DNA from: Actinomycetes bacterium
Lineage (GTDB): Bacteria; Actinomycetota; Actinomycetes; Actinomycetales; Micrococcaceae
Direction: 5' to 3'
Assembly (NCBI GenBank): GCA_023426375.1
Contig: JAFAAV010000068.1
Span: 109,194-173,193 of the forward strand
Length of the DNA: 64,000 bases
Shown here: piece by piece, positions 1 through 8,607 of the stretch
Layout of the letters: the number at the start of each line of letters is the position of its first letter
Position numbering within the stretch: the first letter of the stretch is position 1
Position numbers and translations under genes: made by a program
Notes under the pieces: generated by a model
What the model was told of the DNA's origin: nothing
Seen by the model: the letters and a program-made list of their open reading frames with translations, nothing else
Database searches by the model: none

Positions 1-157
1 AGCCAGAAGGGTACGGGGCGCGCGGGTGCAGCCCAGTGCGGGGCAGGGCGTGAGTAGGCACAGGTAGCAGCGGTGACGTGCTTGAAGCGACAGTGCGCCG
101 AACCTTCACGAATCCGAGGCCCGAGTCACGGTTACTCCCGGTTCATTTACTGCAACA
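1..157. other. Intergenic lead-in, no gene seen
   Basis: This is GC-rich sequence upstream of the first gene. I see no convincing coding frame, hairpin or promoter. The upstream neighbour lies outside the window. Confidence 0.4.
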
Positions 158-1591
158 ATGGGGGGCGTGAGTGTGCAGACTGAATTTGCGAATCCGAAAC
201 TCGTTGTCATCGGTGGCGGCCCCGGCGGCTATGAAGCGGCCCTGGTGGCCTCGTCGCTGGGTGCAGAAGTGACCGTGATCGAACAGCAGGGCATGGGCGG
301 CTCGGCGGTGTTGACCGACGTGGTCCCGTCCAAGACCCTGATCGCTTCCGCGGACACCATGAACCGCTTCTCGGAGGCCAAGGATCTGGGCGTCCACATC
401 GTGGGTGGCTCCGATGACGGTGATGAGATCAACCACCTGTCCGTGGACCTGCAAAAGGTCAATACGCGTCTGTTGCGCCTGGCTGCCACCCAGTCCCGGG
501 ACATCAAGCGCGGCCTGGAGCGCCAGGGCGTGCACCTGGTCAAGGGTCACGGTCGTCTGACCAGCCCGAACACCGTGCACGTGGAGACCGATGAGGGGCT
601 CGAGTACGACCTGGAAGCACAGTTCGTGCTGCTGGCCGTGGGCGCCTACCCGCGTGAGTTGGACACCGCCAAGCCTGACGGCGAGCGGATCTTCAACTGG
701 AAGCAGGTCTACCAGATGCGGGAGATCCCGGAGAAACTCATCGTGGTGGGTTCCGGTGTCACCGGTGCGGAGTTCGCGTCCGCCTACAACGGCCTGGGCT
801 CGGACGTCACCCTGATTTCCTCCCGCGACCAGGTGCTCCCCGGCGAGGACTCGGACGCAGCGGCCGTTCTGGAGAACGTGTTCGAGCGTCGTGGTTTGAC
901 CGTGCTGTCCCGGTCGCGCGCGGAGTCCGTGGAGAACACCGGCGACGGCGTTCTGGTTACGCTCTCCGACGGTCGCAAGGTTCAGGGCTCGCACTGTCTC
1001 CTGGCCGTGGGTTCCATCCCGCACACCACCGACCTGGGACTCGAAGAGGTGGGGGTTGCGACGAGCAAGTCCGGTCACATCGTGGTCGACGCCGTCTCGC
1101 GCACCACCGTGCCCGGCATCTACGCCGCCGGTGACTGCACCGGCGTGCTGCCGCTGGCTTCCGTGGCTGCCATGCAGGGCCGCATTGCCGTGGCCCACCA
1201 GCTGGGCGACGCCGTGCGTCCCTTGCGTACCGACCAGGTCGCCTCCAACATCTTCACCTCCCCGGAAATCGCGTCCGTGGGCGTGGGGCAGAAGGACGCC
1301 AAGTCCGATCCGTCCGTGATCGAGTACGCAGCGCTTCAGCTGAGCACCAACCCTCGCGCCAAGATGATGGCCGTGGACGACGGTTTCGTGAAGATCTTCG
1401 CCCGCCGCGGCACCGGCACCGTGATGGGTGGCGTGGTCGTGGGCCCGCGCGCGTCCGAGCTGATCTACCCGATCGCCCTGGCCGTCACCCACAACCTCAG
1501 CGTGGACGACCTCGCGGACACCTTTGCCGTGTACCCGTCCCTGTCCGGCTCCATCTCGGAGGCCGCTCGCCGGTTGCACGTGCACCACTAG
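158..1591 (+). CDS. lpdA: NAD(P)H-quinone dehydrogenase, LpdA-type flavoprotein
   Basis: This is a flavoprotein of the disulfide-reductase fold, 477 aa. An FAD-binding Rossmann motif GGGPGG lies near residues 19-24 and a second nucleotide-binding motif (VVGSGVTGAEFA) near 197-208. The C-terminal dimerisation domain is complete. The redox-active CxxxxC that follows the FAD motif in dihydrolipoamide dehydrogenase is absent: the region reads GMGGSAVLTDVVPSKTLI, with no cysteine. The mycobacterial homologue LpdA (Rv3303c) shows the same loss and reduces quinones with NAD(P)H rather than disulfides, so I infer the same role here. Starts ATG 158, GTG 167 and GTG 173 are in frame; the G-run at 161-165 could serve as ribosome binding site for GTG 173, so the N-terminus is uncertain by five residues. 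The gene stands alone and ends in a strong terminator. Confidence 0.88.
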   Translation: MGGVSVQTEFANPKLVVIGGGPGGYEAALVASSLGAEVTVIEQQGMGGSAVLTDVVPSKTLIASADTMNRFSEAKDLGVHIVGGSDDGDEINHLSVDLQKVNTRLLRLAATQSRDIKRGLERQGVHLVKGHGRLTSPNTVHVETDEGLEYDLEAQFVLLAVGAYPRELDTAKPDGERIFNWKQVYQMREIPEKLIVVGSGVTGAEFASAYNGLGSDVTLISSRDQVLPGEDSDAAAVLENVFERRGLTVLSRSRAESVENTGDGVLVTLSDGRKVQGSHCLLAVGSIPHTTDLGLEEVGVATSKSGHIVVDAVSRTTVPGIYAAGDCTGVLPLASVAAMQGRIAVAHQLGDAVRPLRTDQVASNIFTSPEIASVGVGQKDAKSDPSVIEYAALQLSTNPRAKMMAVDDGFVKIFARRGTGTVMGGVVVGPRASELIYPIALAVTHNLSVDDLADTFAVYPSLSGSISEAARRLHVHH

Positions 1592-1601
1592 TTCAATAAC
1601 T

Positions 1602-1655
1602 GACGACGTCGCCCCGGTGACCTTTCGCTCGAAAGGTCACCGGGGCGACGTCGTC
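1602..1655. terminator. 26-bp perfect hairpin between convergent genes
   Basis: Two 26-nt arms (1602-1627 and 1630-1655) are perfectly complementary, with the tip TTTCGCTCGAAA. The hairpin lies between the ends of lpdA (+) and the MHS transporter (-), so it can terminate both. There is no clear U-tract. Its tip and outer arms recur in the hairpin at 46053. Confidence 0.8.
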
Positions 1656-1683
1656 GTTTGTGGACGAAGGGGCGGAAGGTGCG

Positions 1684-3102
1684 TTACTTCACGACCTTGC
1701 GACCCACGGTGTACATGTCCACGTTCTTGGTCTCCGGGGAGAACCACAGCGCGATCAGCGTGACGACCGCGGCGAAGGACAGGTACATACCCACCGACCC
1801 CACGCCGAAGTTCGCGTTGAGGATCACCGCGATGTACGGCGTGATGGCCGCGCCCAGGATGGACGCGACGTTGTACGCGATGCCGGAGCCGGTGTAGCGC
1901 ACGTTGGTGGGGAACAACTCGGGCAGGATGGCGGACATCGAACCGAAGGTCAGGCCCATCAAAGTCATGCCCACAGCCAGGAAGAACAGCACGCGTCCCA
2001 TCGAGACGTTCTCACCGGTGCCCACGAGCGAGGGGTCCATGATCAGGCCGAAGCACAGGCCGAACACCACGATCGCGGAGGTGATGACCAGCTGCGAGGA
2101 GCGGCGGCCGTACTTGTCCGCGAGCCAACCGGAGATCGGCACGGTGATGGCGAACAGCACCACGGCCAGCAGCTGGATGATCAGGAAGTCGCGGTACTCG
2201 ATGCCCAGGCCGCCGGCGTCCGGGGAGCCGATGCCGAAGGACAGCACCCACGCGGTCATCAGGTAGAACAGCACGTAGGTCGCCAGCATGATGAAGGTGC
2301 CCTGGATGATCTGCAGCCATGAGGTCTTGAACACCTCGGTGACGGGGGCCTTGACCTTTTCGCCCTGCTGTTCGGCCTTCTTGAAGACCGGGGTTTCCTC
2401 GAGCTTGATGCGGACCCATAGGCCCAGCAGCACCATGACCACGGAGGCGATGAACGGGATGCGCCAGCCCCACACCAGGAACGGGTGATCTCCCACAGCG
2501 TGATGCTCGGCGGTGCCGAACTGCATGACGATGGTCAGGATCAGGAAGAAGCCGTTGGCCAAGATAAAGCCGAACGGTGCACCCAACTGAGGCCACATGG
2601 CGGCGCGGGCGCGCTTGCCCTCTTCCGCGTACTCGGTGGCCAGCAGTGATGCGCCGGACCATTCGCCGCCCAGACCCAGGCCCTGGCAGAAGCGCAGAAT
2701 GGTCAGGATCAGGGGAGCCCAGATGCCGATGGAGTAGTAGGTGGGCAGCAGGCCGATCAGGAACGTTGCGATACCCATGGTCAGCAAGGCACCGATCAGG
2801 GTGGCCTTGCGGCCGATGCGGTCACCGTAGTGACCGAAAATCACGGAGCCGATGGGACGGCCGAAGAACGCGGCGGCAAAGGTGGCCATGGAGGCCAGCA
2901 GCTTGGTGGTCTCGTCCTCGCCGGTGAAGAACAGCGCGGGGAACACGGCCACTGCTGCGGTCGCGTAGACGTAGAAGTCGTAGAACTCAATGGTGGTGCC
3001 GGCCAGCGACGCCACGATCACGCGAGAACGCGGGACGCGCTCCTCCAGTGACTTCTCCGACTCGGGTCCGTGTGAACCCGACTCAGTCACAGTTGTAGAC
3101 AT
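1684..3102 (-). CDS. MFS transporter, metabolite:H+ symporter (MHS) family
   Basis: This 472-aa polytopic membrane protein has about twelve hydrophobic segments. Early in the chain it carries the MHS signature GTTIEFYDFYVYATAA, followed by an FGRPIGSVIFGHYGDRIGRK loop of the MFS motif-A type. Relatives (ShiA, KgtP, ProP, YhjE) import organic acids, osmolytes or shikimate with protons. The substrate here cannot be told from sequence. The gene is divergent from the cholesterol oxidase, and the shared upstream region holds a spaced direct repeat, so the two may be co-regulated. It converges on lpdA. Confidence 0.85.
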   Translation of the reverse strand: MSTTVTESGSHGPESEKSLEERVPRSRVIVASLAGTTIEFYDFYVYATAAVAVFPALFFTGEDETTKLLASMATFAAAFFGRPIGSVIFGHYGDRIGRKATLIGALLTMGIATFLIGLLPTYYSIGIWAPLILTILRFCQGLGLGGEWSGASLLATEYAEEGKRARAAMWPQLGAPFGFILANGFFLILTIVMQFGTAEHHAVGDHPFLVWGWRIPFIASVVMVLLGLWVRIKLEETPVFKKAEQQGEKVKAPVTEVFKTSWLQIIQGTFIMLATYVLFYLMTAWVLSFGIGSPDAGGLGIEYRDFLIIQLLAVVLFAITVPISGWLADKYGRRSSQLVITSAIVVFGLCFGLIMDPSLVGTGENVSMGRVLFFLAVGMTLMGLTFGSMSAILPELFPTNVRYTGSGIAYNVASILGAAITPYIAVILNANFGVGSVGMYLSFAAVVTLIALWFSPETKNVDMYTVGRKVVK

Positions 3103-3155
3103 GGTGAATCCTCAGATGGGAAGTGGTTTTGAATATTTACACGCTAGACCTGCGG

Positions 3156-3186
3156 GTCCACAGTGCGAATTCGAGTGTCCACAATG
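3156..3186. promoter_or_regulatory. Direct repeat GTCCACARTG, 21-bp spacing, possible operator
   Basis: GTCCACAGTG (3156-3165) and GTCCACAATG (3177-3186) are spaced 21 bp apart, two helical turns. They lie in the gap between the divergent MHS transporter and the cholesterol oxidase. A TTGACA hexamer follows at 3198-3203 on the + strand, with an imperfect -10 candidate TAGGTG at 3223. The arrangement fits a regulator dimer binding one DNA face; the regulator is unknown. Confidence 0.35.
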
Positions 3187-3280
3187 TGAGATAAGCATTG
3201 ACACCCATGAGAGTGCATAAGCTAGGTGCAACTCTGGTGACAGAGCCAGGGGAGTACTGCGGATCACAACGGGGGGGACC

Positions 3281-4807
3281 ATGCCGTCACTTTCTCAAGA
3301 ACATCGCATCGCCATCATTGGGTCCGGATATGGCGGCTCAGTGGCTGCTCAGTCGCTGGCCGACAAGGGCTTCCGCGTTGACCTGATCGAAATGGGGTGC
3401 GACTGGGATGCGATGCCGCAGGTCAATGGCAAAACCTTTGATTCGATGACGAGCCCCACTGCACGCTCCACCTGGTTTTCCGATCGCACGGACGTGCCGT
3501 TCAGCTACCTGGCCGGATTGCCGATCATCAACCGACGGATCGACCGCGGCGCCGGCGCTCTGGGCATGGAACGGTTCGCTCAGATGAAGGTCTACGTGGG
3601 CCGCGGTGTGGGTGGCGGTTCCCTGGTGAACGGCGGAATGGCGGTGACCCCGCGCAAGTCCTACTTCCAGAAAGTCTTACCGCAGCTCGACGCGGACGAG
3701 ATGTACAGCACGTACTTCCCCCGGGCCAATGCACAGCTCGGAGTGGCCGAACCCCCGGCCGACATCCTGGCGACAGCGAGCTACTGCCAGTTCGCTCGGG
3801 TGGCCGCGGAGCAGGCCAAGAAGGCCGGGTATTCGACCGTCACGGTTCCCAATGTGTATGACTGGGACTACATGCGCCGCGAAGGGATCAAACGGGAAAC
3901 CCGTTCTGCGCTGGGCGCGGAGGTGATCTACGGCAACAATTCCGGTAAGAAGACCTTGCCCCGCACCATTCTGCAGGCCGCTCGGGCCACGGGACGGGTT
4001 ACGGTCAAGCCGCTGACCGAGGTCACCCGGCTGCGCCGCTCGGCGGGCGGTCAGTACGAATTGACCCTGAAGACCATCGACTTCCACGGGGTCGTGCGCT
4101 CCGAGCAAACCCAAACCTATGACCGGGTCATTCTGGCGGCCGGGTCCGTGGGCTCCACGCGCCTGCTCCTGCGCGCACAGGCCGAAAACCTGGTGCCCGG
4201 GCTGCGGGACAACACCGATCTGGGCAAGGGCTGGGGCACCAACGGCAACACCATGCTCGCCCGACGATTGACCTGGGGCACGGCCACCGGTTCGCTGCAA
4301 TCCGGGATGCCGGCCATGGGCATCAGCCACTGGAATGACGGCCCCACCTCCGTGTTCGCGGAGATCGCGCCGTTCCCCACGGGGATCGAAATGCGTACCA
4401 ACGTGTACCTGGCCATCACGGACAACGACAACCTGGCCGCCTTCACGTGGAATAAAGACATCCAGGACGTGGAACTCGGCTGGACCACACAGATGTCGGC
4501 ACCGTCCGTGAACGCGACCAAGGCGGTGTTCGATCGGATCAACGCGGCCAATCCGGGAACCTTCTATCGAACGGATCTGTTCGAGGACCGCAAGGCGTTC
4601 ACCGATTACTTCACCTATCACCCGCTCGGTGGCGCGGTGCTGGGCGAAGCCACCGACCTCAACGGCGAGATCAACGGCGCTCCGGGCCTGTTCGTCCTGG
4701 ACGGTTCACTCATCCCCGGCCGCATTGGCGTGAACCCATTCGTCACCATCACCGCGATTGCCCAGCGCTGCATGGATGGGCTTCTCGCCGCCGGCCGTTT
4801 CGCCTGA
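3281..4807 (+). CDS. choA: Cholesterol oxidase (GMC oxidoreductase)
   Basis: Flavin oxidase that converts 3-beta-hydroxysterols to 4-en-3-ones with release of H2O2. The 508-aa chain aligns from memory with the Streptomyces/Brevibacterium non-covalent FAD enzymes: the nucleotide-binding GSGYGGS near residue 15, the stretch VYVGRGVGGGSLVNGG, and the three catalytic positions, Glu in SVFAEIAPFP, His in YHPLGG and Asn in GVNPFVTI. The start ATG 3281 follows a G-rich ribosome site (3271-3277). The in-frame stop at 3218-3220 leaves no room for an upstream signal peptide, although classical homologues are secreted through Tat. The gene is followed 40 nt later by a small protein with a twin-arginine signal, probably in the same transcript. 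A related sterol or alcohol substrate is possible. Confidence 0.87.
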   Translation: MPSLSQEHRIAIIGSGYGGSVAAQSLADKGFRVDLIEMGCDWDAMPQVNGKTFDSMTSPTARSTWFSDRTDVPFSYLAGLPIINRRIDRGAGALGMERFAQMKVYVGRGVGGGSLVNGGMAVTPRKSYFQKVLPQLDADEMYSTYFPRANAQLGVAEPPADILATASYCQFARVAAEQAKKAGYSTVTVPNVYDWDYMRREGIKRETRSALGAEVIYGNNSGKKTLPRTILQAARATGRVTVKPLTEVTRLRRSAGGQYELTLKTIDFHGVVRSEQTQTYDRVILAAGSVGSTRLLLRAQAENLVPGLRDNTDLGKGWGTNGNTMLARRLTWGTATGSLQSGMPAMGISHWNDGPTSVFAEIAPFPTGIEMRTNVYLAITDNDNLAAFTWNKDIQDVELGWTTQMSAPSVNATKAVFDRINAANPGTFYRTDLFEDRKAFTDYFTYHPLGGAVLGEATDLNGEINGAPGLFVLDGSLIPGRIGVNPFVTITAIAQRCMDGLLAAGRFA

Positions 4808-4847
4808 ACCGACACCTCACCCGCTGCCTCCGCACGAAAGATTTCTT

Positions 4848-5456
4848 ATGCCTCAGCCACACATCACCCGCCGCACCGTTCTCGTTAGTGCCGCCGCGAG
4901 CGTCCCGGTCGCCATGACGACGTCGCTCGGTGCGGTTGCCGCTTCCACTGGCCCGCGATCGCTCGCGGTCGAGTTGGGCGATCCTGCTGCCCGAACCGAT
5001 ACCTGGGCACCCGTGATGGACACCCCCGTTTACCGCAGCGACCTCAAGACCCGCCGGGCCCTGGCCTGTCTGCCCCGGAGCATCACGGTGCGCAACACGG
5101 GGGAGACCCCGGTAACCAGTGCCTCCGGCACCGTGGAGGTGGCCATGCACGATTACGTCACGGACGTGCGACCGCCCTTCGGTGCTCATCAGCTCAAGAT
5201 CGCCAGTCAACAAGCGAACTTCACGCTGACCGAGCGGGGCAGTGATTTCCGCACGGGATCCAAGTGGGAGTGGAGCTACACGGGGGTGATCGCCCCCGGA
5301 GCCGCTGTCACTCTGCCCTGGGAGTACTGGGTACGTACGCCGTTCTGGAACGTGCAGTTCCAGGTGCTCGTGACCGCCACCGTGGTCGACGATGACCCGG
5401 ACGCCCCGGACAACGTCTCCCAGAAGATCGGACAATCGCCAAGCTTCACGGCCTGA
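4848..5456 (+). CDS. Tat-signal secreted protein of unknown function
   Basis: I do not recognise a family. The 202-aa product from ATG 4848 begins with a Tat-like signal: TRRTVLVSAAASVPVAMTTSLG, with a twin arginine at residues 8-9, a moderately hydrophobic core and a likely cleavage site around AVAAS. The mature part (about 165 aa) has no transmembrane segment and no cysteine-rich pattern. Its alternating hydrophobic/polar stretches (VTVRNTGETPVTSASGTVEVAM) suggest a beta-sandwich. It lies 40 nt behind the cholesterol oxidase, which itself lacks a signal; an escort or partner role is therefore possible but unproven. An upstream in-frame ATG at 4758 would overlap the oxidase and bury the signal, so 4848 is preferred. 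Confidence 0.6.
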   Translation: MPQPHITRRTVLVSAAASVPVAMTTSLGAVAASTGPRSLAVELGDPAARTDTWAPVMDTPVYRSDLKTRRALACLPRSITVRNTGETPVTSASGTVEVAMHDYVTDVRPPFGAHQLKIASQQANFTLTERGSDFRTGSKWEWSYTGVIAPGAAVTLPWEYWVRTPFWNVQFQVLVTATVVDDDPDAPDNVSQKIGQSPSFTA

Positions 5457-5522
5457 ACAGCGGACGTAGTCCCGCGGGCCAACACGGGCTAATCGAGCCG
5501 GCCGACTTGCCGCCGCAACGAC

Positions 5523-5554
5523 AAACCCCGCGAGGCGTGAACCTCGCGGGGTTT
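5523..5554. terminator. Rho-independent terminator between convergent genes
   Basis: A 13-bp stem (5523-5535 with 5542-5554), GC-rich with AAA/TTT flanks, has a 6-nt loop. It sits between the secreted-protein gene (+) and the carboxylase alpha gene (-) and can serve both. Confidence 0.8.
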
Positions 5555-5589
5555 GGTTGACGGCGCAGTGCGGCCGGGGTGCTGCAGCG

Positions 5590-7407
5590 TCAGTCGGTGA
5601 TGTTCGCCAGAACCGTACCGGCGGAAACCGTGTCCCCGGCGGAGACCGTGAGGTCCTTGACCACACCGGACTTGTGCGCGGTCAGGGGCTGTTCCATCTT
5701 CATGGCCTCGAGCACCACGATCAGATCGCCCTCGTTCACCGTGTCGCCGTTGTCCACCGCGATTTTCACGATGGTGCCCTGCATGGGCGAGGTCAGCGAA
5801 TCGCCAGAAGCTCCACGGGCCGCAGCGGAACCGCCACGGTTGGCGCGTGCCTTGCGCTTGGGCGGGGGGCCACCGTTTCCACCAACGCGTGCCGCGCCGG
5901 CCAACTGGGGCAGGGTGACTTCAAGTCGTTTGCCACCCACCTCGACCACCACGGACTGGCGCTCGGGTTCTTCCGTGGCGGGTTCGACGGGTGCTTCATA
6001 CGGCTGGATCTGGTTGTCGAACTCGGTTTCGATCCACCGGGTGTGCACCGAGAACGCCGTGTCGTCCTCCGGGGCGAAAGCCGGGTCGGAAACGACCGCG
6101 CGGTGGAAGGGGACCACCGTGGGCATGCCCTCGATCACGAGCTCGTCCAGGGCACGGCGGGAGCGTTGCAGCGCTTGTTCCCGGGTGGTGCCCGTGACAA
6201 TCAGCTTGGCGAGCATGGAATCGAAGTTGCCGCCAATGGTTTCACCGGCCTCCACACCGGTGTCCACGCGTACGCCGGGCCCCGTGGGCAGCGAGAACGT
6301 GGTCAGGGTGCCCGGAGCCGGCATGAAGTTGCGGCCGGCGTCCTCACCGTTGATGCGGAACTCGAAGCTGTGGCCCCGTACCTGCGGATCCTCGTAGCCG
6401 AGCTCTTCACCGCGGGCGATACGGAACTGCTCGCGAACCAGGTCAAGTCCGGTGACCTCTTCGGACACCGGGTGCTCGACCTGCAGGCGTGTGTTGACCT
6501 CCAGGAAGGAAATGGTGCCGTCCTGGCCGACCAGGAACTCGCAGGTTCCGGCGCCCTGGTACTGCGCTTCCTTGAGGATGGCCTTGGAGGCCTCGTAGAG
6601 TCGCTCGTTCTGCTCGTCCGAGAGGAACGGCGCGGGGGCTTCTTCAACGAGCTTCTGGTTGCGGCGCTGGAGTGAGCAGTCGCGGGTAGATACCACCACC
6701 ACGTTGCCGTGGCCGTCCGCGAGGCACTGGGTTTCCACGTGGCGCGGGGCGTCCAGGAATCGTTCCACGAAGCACTCACCGCGACCGAAGGCTGCGGTGG
6801 CCTCGCGCACGGCGGAGTCGAAGAGTTCGGGGATGGCGTCGCGCTCGCGGACCACCTTGATACCGCGGCCACCGCCACCGAAGGCAGCCTTGATGGCGAT
6901 CGGCAGACCGTGCTCGTCAGCGAAGGCCAGCACCTCGTCCGCGGAGGACACCGGATCTGCGGTACCCGGAACCTGCGGAGCGTTGACCTTCTCGGCGATG
7001 TGGCGAGCGGCCACCTTGTCACCCAGCTTGGAAATCGCAGCCGGGGGAGGGCCGATCCACGTCATACCCGCGTTGATCACAGCCATGGCAAAGTCCGCGT
7101 TCTCGGACAGGAAGCCGTAACCGGGGTGAACGGCGTCAGCGCCGGCGCGAGCGGCGGCGTCGAGAATCTTGTCGATCACCAGGTAGGAATCGGCCGCGGT
7201 GGTGCCGCCCAGGGCGTAGGCCTCATCGGCCATGCGCACGTGCATGGCGTCCCGGTCCGTGTCCGCGTAGACCGCCACGGAGGTGATGCCTTCGTCGCGT
7301 GCGGCGCGGATGACGCGCACCGCGATTTCACCGCGGTTCGCCACCAAGACCTTGGTGATGGGGCGCATGTCGGTGGAAGCCTGCTGCTCCGTGGAGGTGG
7401 TTGTCAC
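5590..7407 (-). CDS. accA3: Acyl-CoA carboxylase alpha subunit (biotin carboxylase + carrier)
   Basis: 605-aa alpha chain of an acetyl/propionyl-CoA carboxylase. The N-terminal biotin carboxylase domain begins [18 protein letters not shown], followed by the ATP-grasp glycine loop [12 protein letters not shown]. The C-terminal biotinyl domain has the acceptor lysine (about residue 570) in EAMKMEQ. It should pair with the beta and epsilon subunits encoded at 23.4-25.3 kb and be biotinylated by the BirA at 25.8 kb. The start is GTG 7407, preceded by AAGGAG on the minus strand. In many actinobacteria this gene lies close to maf, accE, accD5 and birA; here maf is still adjacent but the rest is 15 kb away. 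Confidence 0.93.
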   Translation of the reverse strand: MTTTSTEQQASTDMRPITKVLVANRGEIAVRVIRAARDEGITSVAVYADTDRDAMHVRMADEAYALGGTTAADSYLVIDKILDAAARAGADAVHPGYGFLSENADFAMAVINAGMTWIGPPPAAISKLGDKVAARHIAEKVNAPQVPGTADPVSSADEVLAFADEHGLPIAIKAAFGGGGRGIKVVRERDAIPELFDSAVREATAAFGRGECFVERFLDAPRHVETQCLADGHGNVVVVSTRDCSLQRRNQKLVEEAPAPFLSDEQNERLYEASKAILKEAQYQGAGTCEFLVGQDGTISFLEVNTRLQVEHPVSEEVTGLDLVREQFRIARGEELGYEDPQVRGHSFEFRINGEDAGRNFMPAPGTLTTFSLPTGPGVRVDTGVEAGETIGGNFDSMLAKLIVTGTTREQALQRSRRALDELVIEGMPTVVPFHRAVVSDPAFAPEDDTAFSVHTRWIETEFDNQIQPYEAPVEPATEEPERQSVVVEVGGKRLEVTLPQLAGAARVGGNGGPPPKRKARANRGGSAAARGASGDSLTSPMQGTIVKIAVDNGDTVNEGDLIVVLEAMKMEQPLTAHKSGVVKDLTVSAGDTVSAGTVLANITD

Positions 7408-7511
7408 GTGAATAGCTCCTTGTCGATACTCTCCAGCAGATTAGTGCCCCGCACTGGAGATCACCTAAGCGAACGCCCGGGTGCGGGGTTGATCTGTAGG
7501 GGTTCTACAAA

Positions 7512-8159
7512 TCATGTCGTGGTGGGCTGTGGTGTTGACCGCCACCAGTGGCTCGGTGACACCCCGCGCGCTGCCAACAGTGTGCGCAGAGTGGAGATGC
7601 TTAAACCAATCACCGCATTAGGGTCCCCGTCCACCCGGTCGATGAACACAGAGCCGCGGCCGTCCAGCGTGAACGAACCGGCTACCTGCAGGGGCTCCTC
7701 GGTGGCCACGTAGTCCTCAATTTCTTCGCGGGACATTTCCGCGAAGTACACGTCAGCGGAGCTGATGGCACCCTCTCCGTGGCTCTCACCGTTGCGGCGA
7801 TCCACGAGCCAATGGCCGGTGTGCAGTGTCCCCTTACGTCCGCTCATTGCGGAGATGCGCTCGACTGCAATGTCCGCGGTCAGCGGCTTGCCGTAGCTCT
7901 CCCCGTCCAGTTCAAAGACTGAGTCGCACCCCAGCACCAACCGCTCCGCCGCGACGTCCAGCGTGGCGACGGCCTCGGCTTTGGTCCGCGCCAGAAGTAA
8001 GGCGGTCTCGGATGGGCTCAGCGGCCCGTGTTCGGCCAGGGCGGCGTCCTCGTCAACGTTGGATACCACCGTGTCGAACGGAAGGTGCGCGCGCTGCAGA
8101 AGCGACGCGCGGGCGGGAGATTTCGAAGCCAGGATGAGAACGGGATGCACGCTCCTCAC
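7512..8159 (-). CDS. maf: Maf-family nucleotide pyrophosphatase
   Basis: Hydrolyses non-canonical nucleoside triphosphates to monophosphates (house-cleaning role; Maf proteins also affect septation). Near the N-terminus the chain shows LILASKSPARASLLQ, the Maf signature. VLGCDSVFELDGESYGKP carries the catalytic-base region, and SGRKGTLHTGHWLV follows. Several starts are possible: GTG 8159 (GAGGGG about 10 nt upstream), ATG 8171 or GTG 8150; an upstream extension to 8222 would overlap the PqqD-like gene and lacks family similarity. The gene follows the PqqD-like gene by fewer than 20 nt, so the two are probably co-transcribed. Confidence 0.9.
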   Translation of the reverse strand: MRSVHPVLILASKSPARASLLQRAHLPFDTVVSNVDEDAALAEHGPLSPSETALLLARTKAEAVATLDVAAERLVLGCDSVFELDGESYGKPLTADIAVERISAMSGRKGTLHTGHWLVDRRNGESHGEGAISSADVYFAEMSREEIEDYVATEEPLQVAGSFTLDGRGSVFIDRVDGDPNAVIGLSISTLRTLLAARGVSPSHWWRSTPQPTTT

Positions 8160-8176
8160 TCTACGGGGCATGCCCC

Positions 8177-8602
8177 TCACGCGGGTTGAAGGGCACCCAC
8201 GCGCACCAGTTCGGCCACGCACTTACTGACGAGGTCTGTGGCATCCGGGTTCTCACCGAATACCTCCACGACGCCAGCCTCCAATTGTTGGGGAGTGCGC
8301 TCGCCGTGCTCACGACACGCGTGCCACACCACGGGCGCGATGCCGACGACCACCACCAATTGCTCGGCCAGGAGGATGATCAGTTGCCCGGGGTCCTCCG
8401 GGTTCTCCACGGCCTCGACCCACGGACTCACGCGCACGCTGCGATATTCGACGACGACGCCGCTCTCTCCCGTCTCGGGGGCACCGTTGCCATCCGTGGT
8501 GCCTTCGAGGTGTGAGCCCAACTCGGGTTCCGGAAGGGCAGCTTTGAGATGATCCGGATCGGCGGTGACCTGCGGGCGCACGGGGTTGCGCCAAGTCGTC
8601 AA
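8177..8602 (-). CDS. PqqD-like protein (RiPP recognition element fold)
   Basis: 141-aa protein whose C-terminal 70 residues read like a PqqD/RRE winged-helix domain: a hydrophobic strand (QLVVVVGIAPVVWHACRE), then a helix-turn-helix segment with RTPQQLEAGVVEVFGENP, ending CVAELVRVGAL. Such domains bind leader peptides of RiPP precursors, or act as stand-alone chaperone domains next to modifying enzymes. The start TTG 8602 is weak; GTG 8581 is an alternative. It sits directly downstream of the remains of an HprK-like kinase and upstream of maf. No precursor peptide or radical SAM enzyme is present, so its function is open. Because its partner is broken, this gene may also be on the way to decay. 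Confidence 0.5.
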   Translation of the reverse strand: MTTWRNPVRPQVTADPDHLKAALPEPELGSHLEGTTDGNGAPETGESGVVVEYRSVRVSPWVEAVENPEDPGQLIILLAEQLVVVVGIAPVVWHACREHGERTPQQLEAGVVEVFGENPDATDLVSKCVAELVRVGALQPA

Positions 8603-8607
8603 GGGCG

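Noticed and set aside
143..1588. 481-codon minus-strand frame opposite lpdA
   Set aside because: Exact antisense shadow of lpdA, with no protein family features.
7447..7488. CCCCGCAC/GTGCGGGG pairing after maf as a terminator
   Set aside because: A 26-nt loop and no U-tract make it a poor terminator, and maf may read through into the carboxylase gene.
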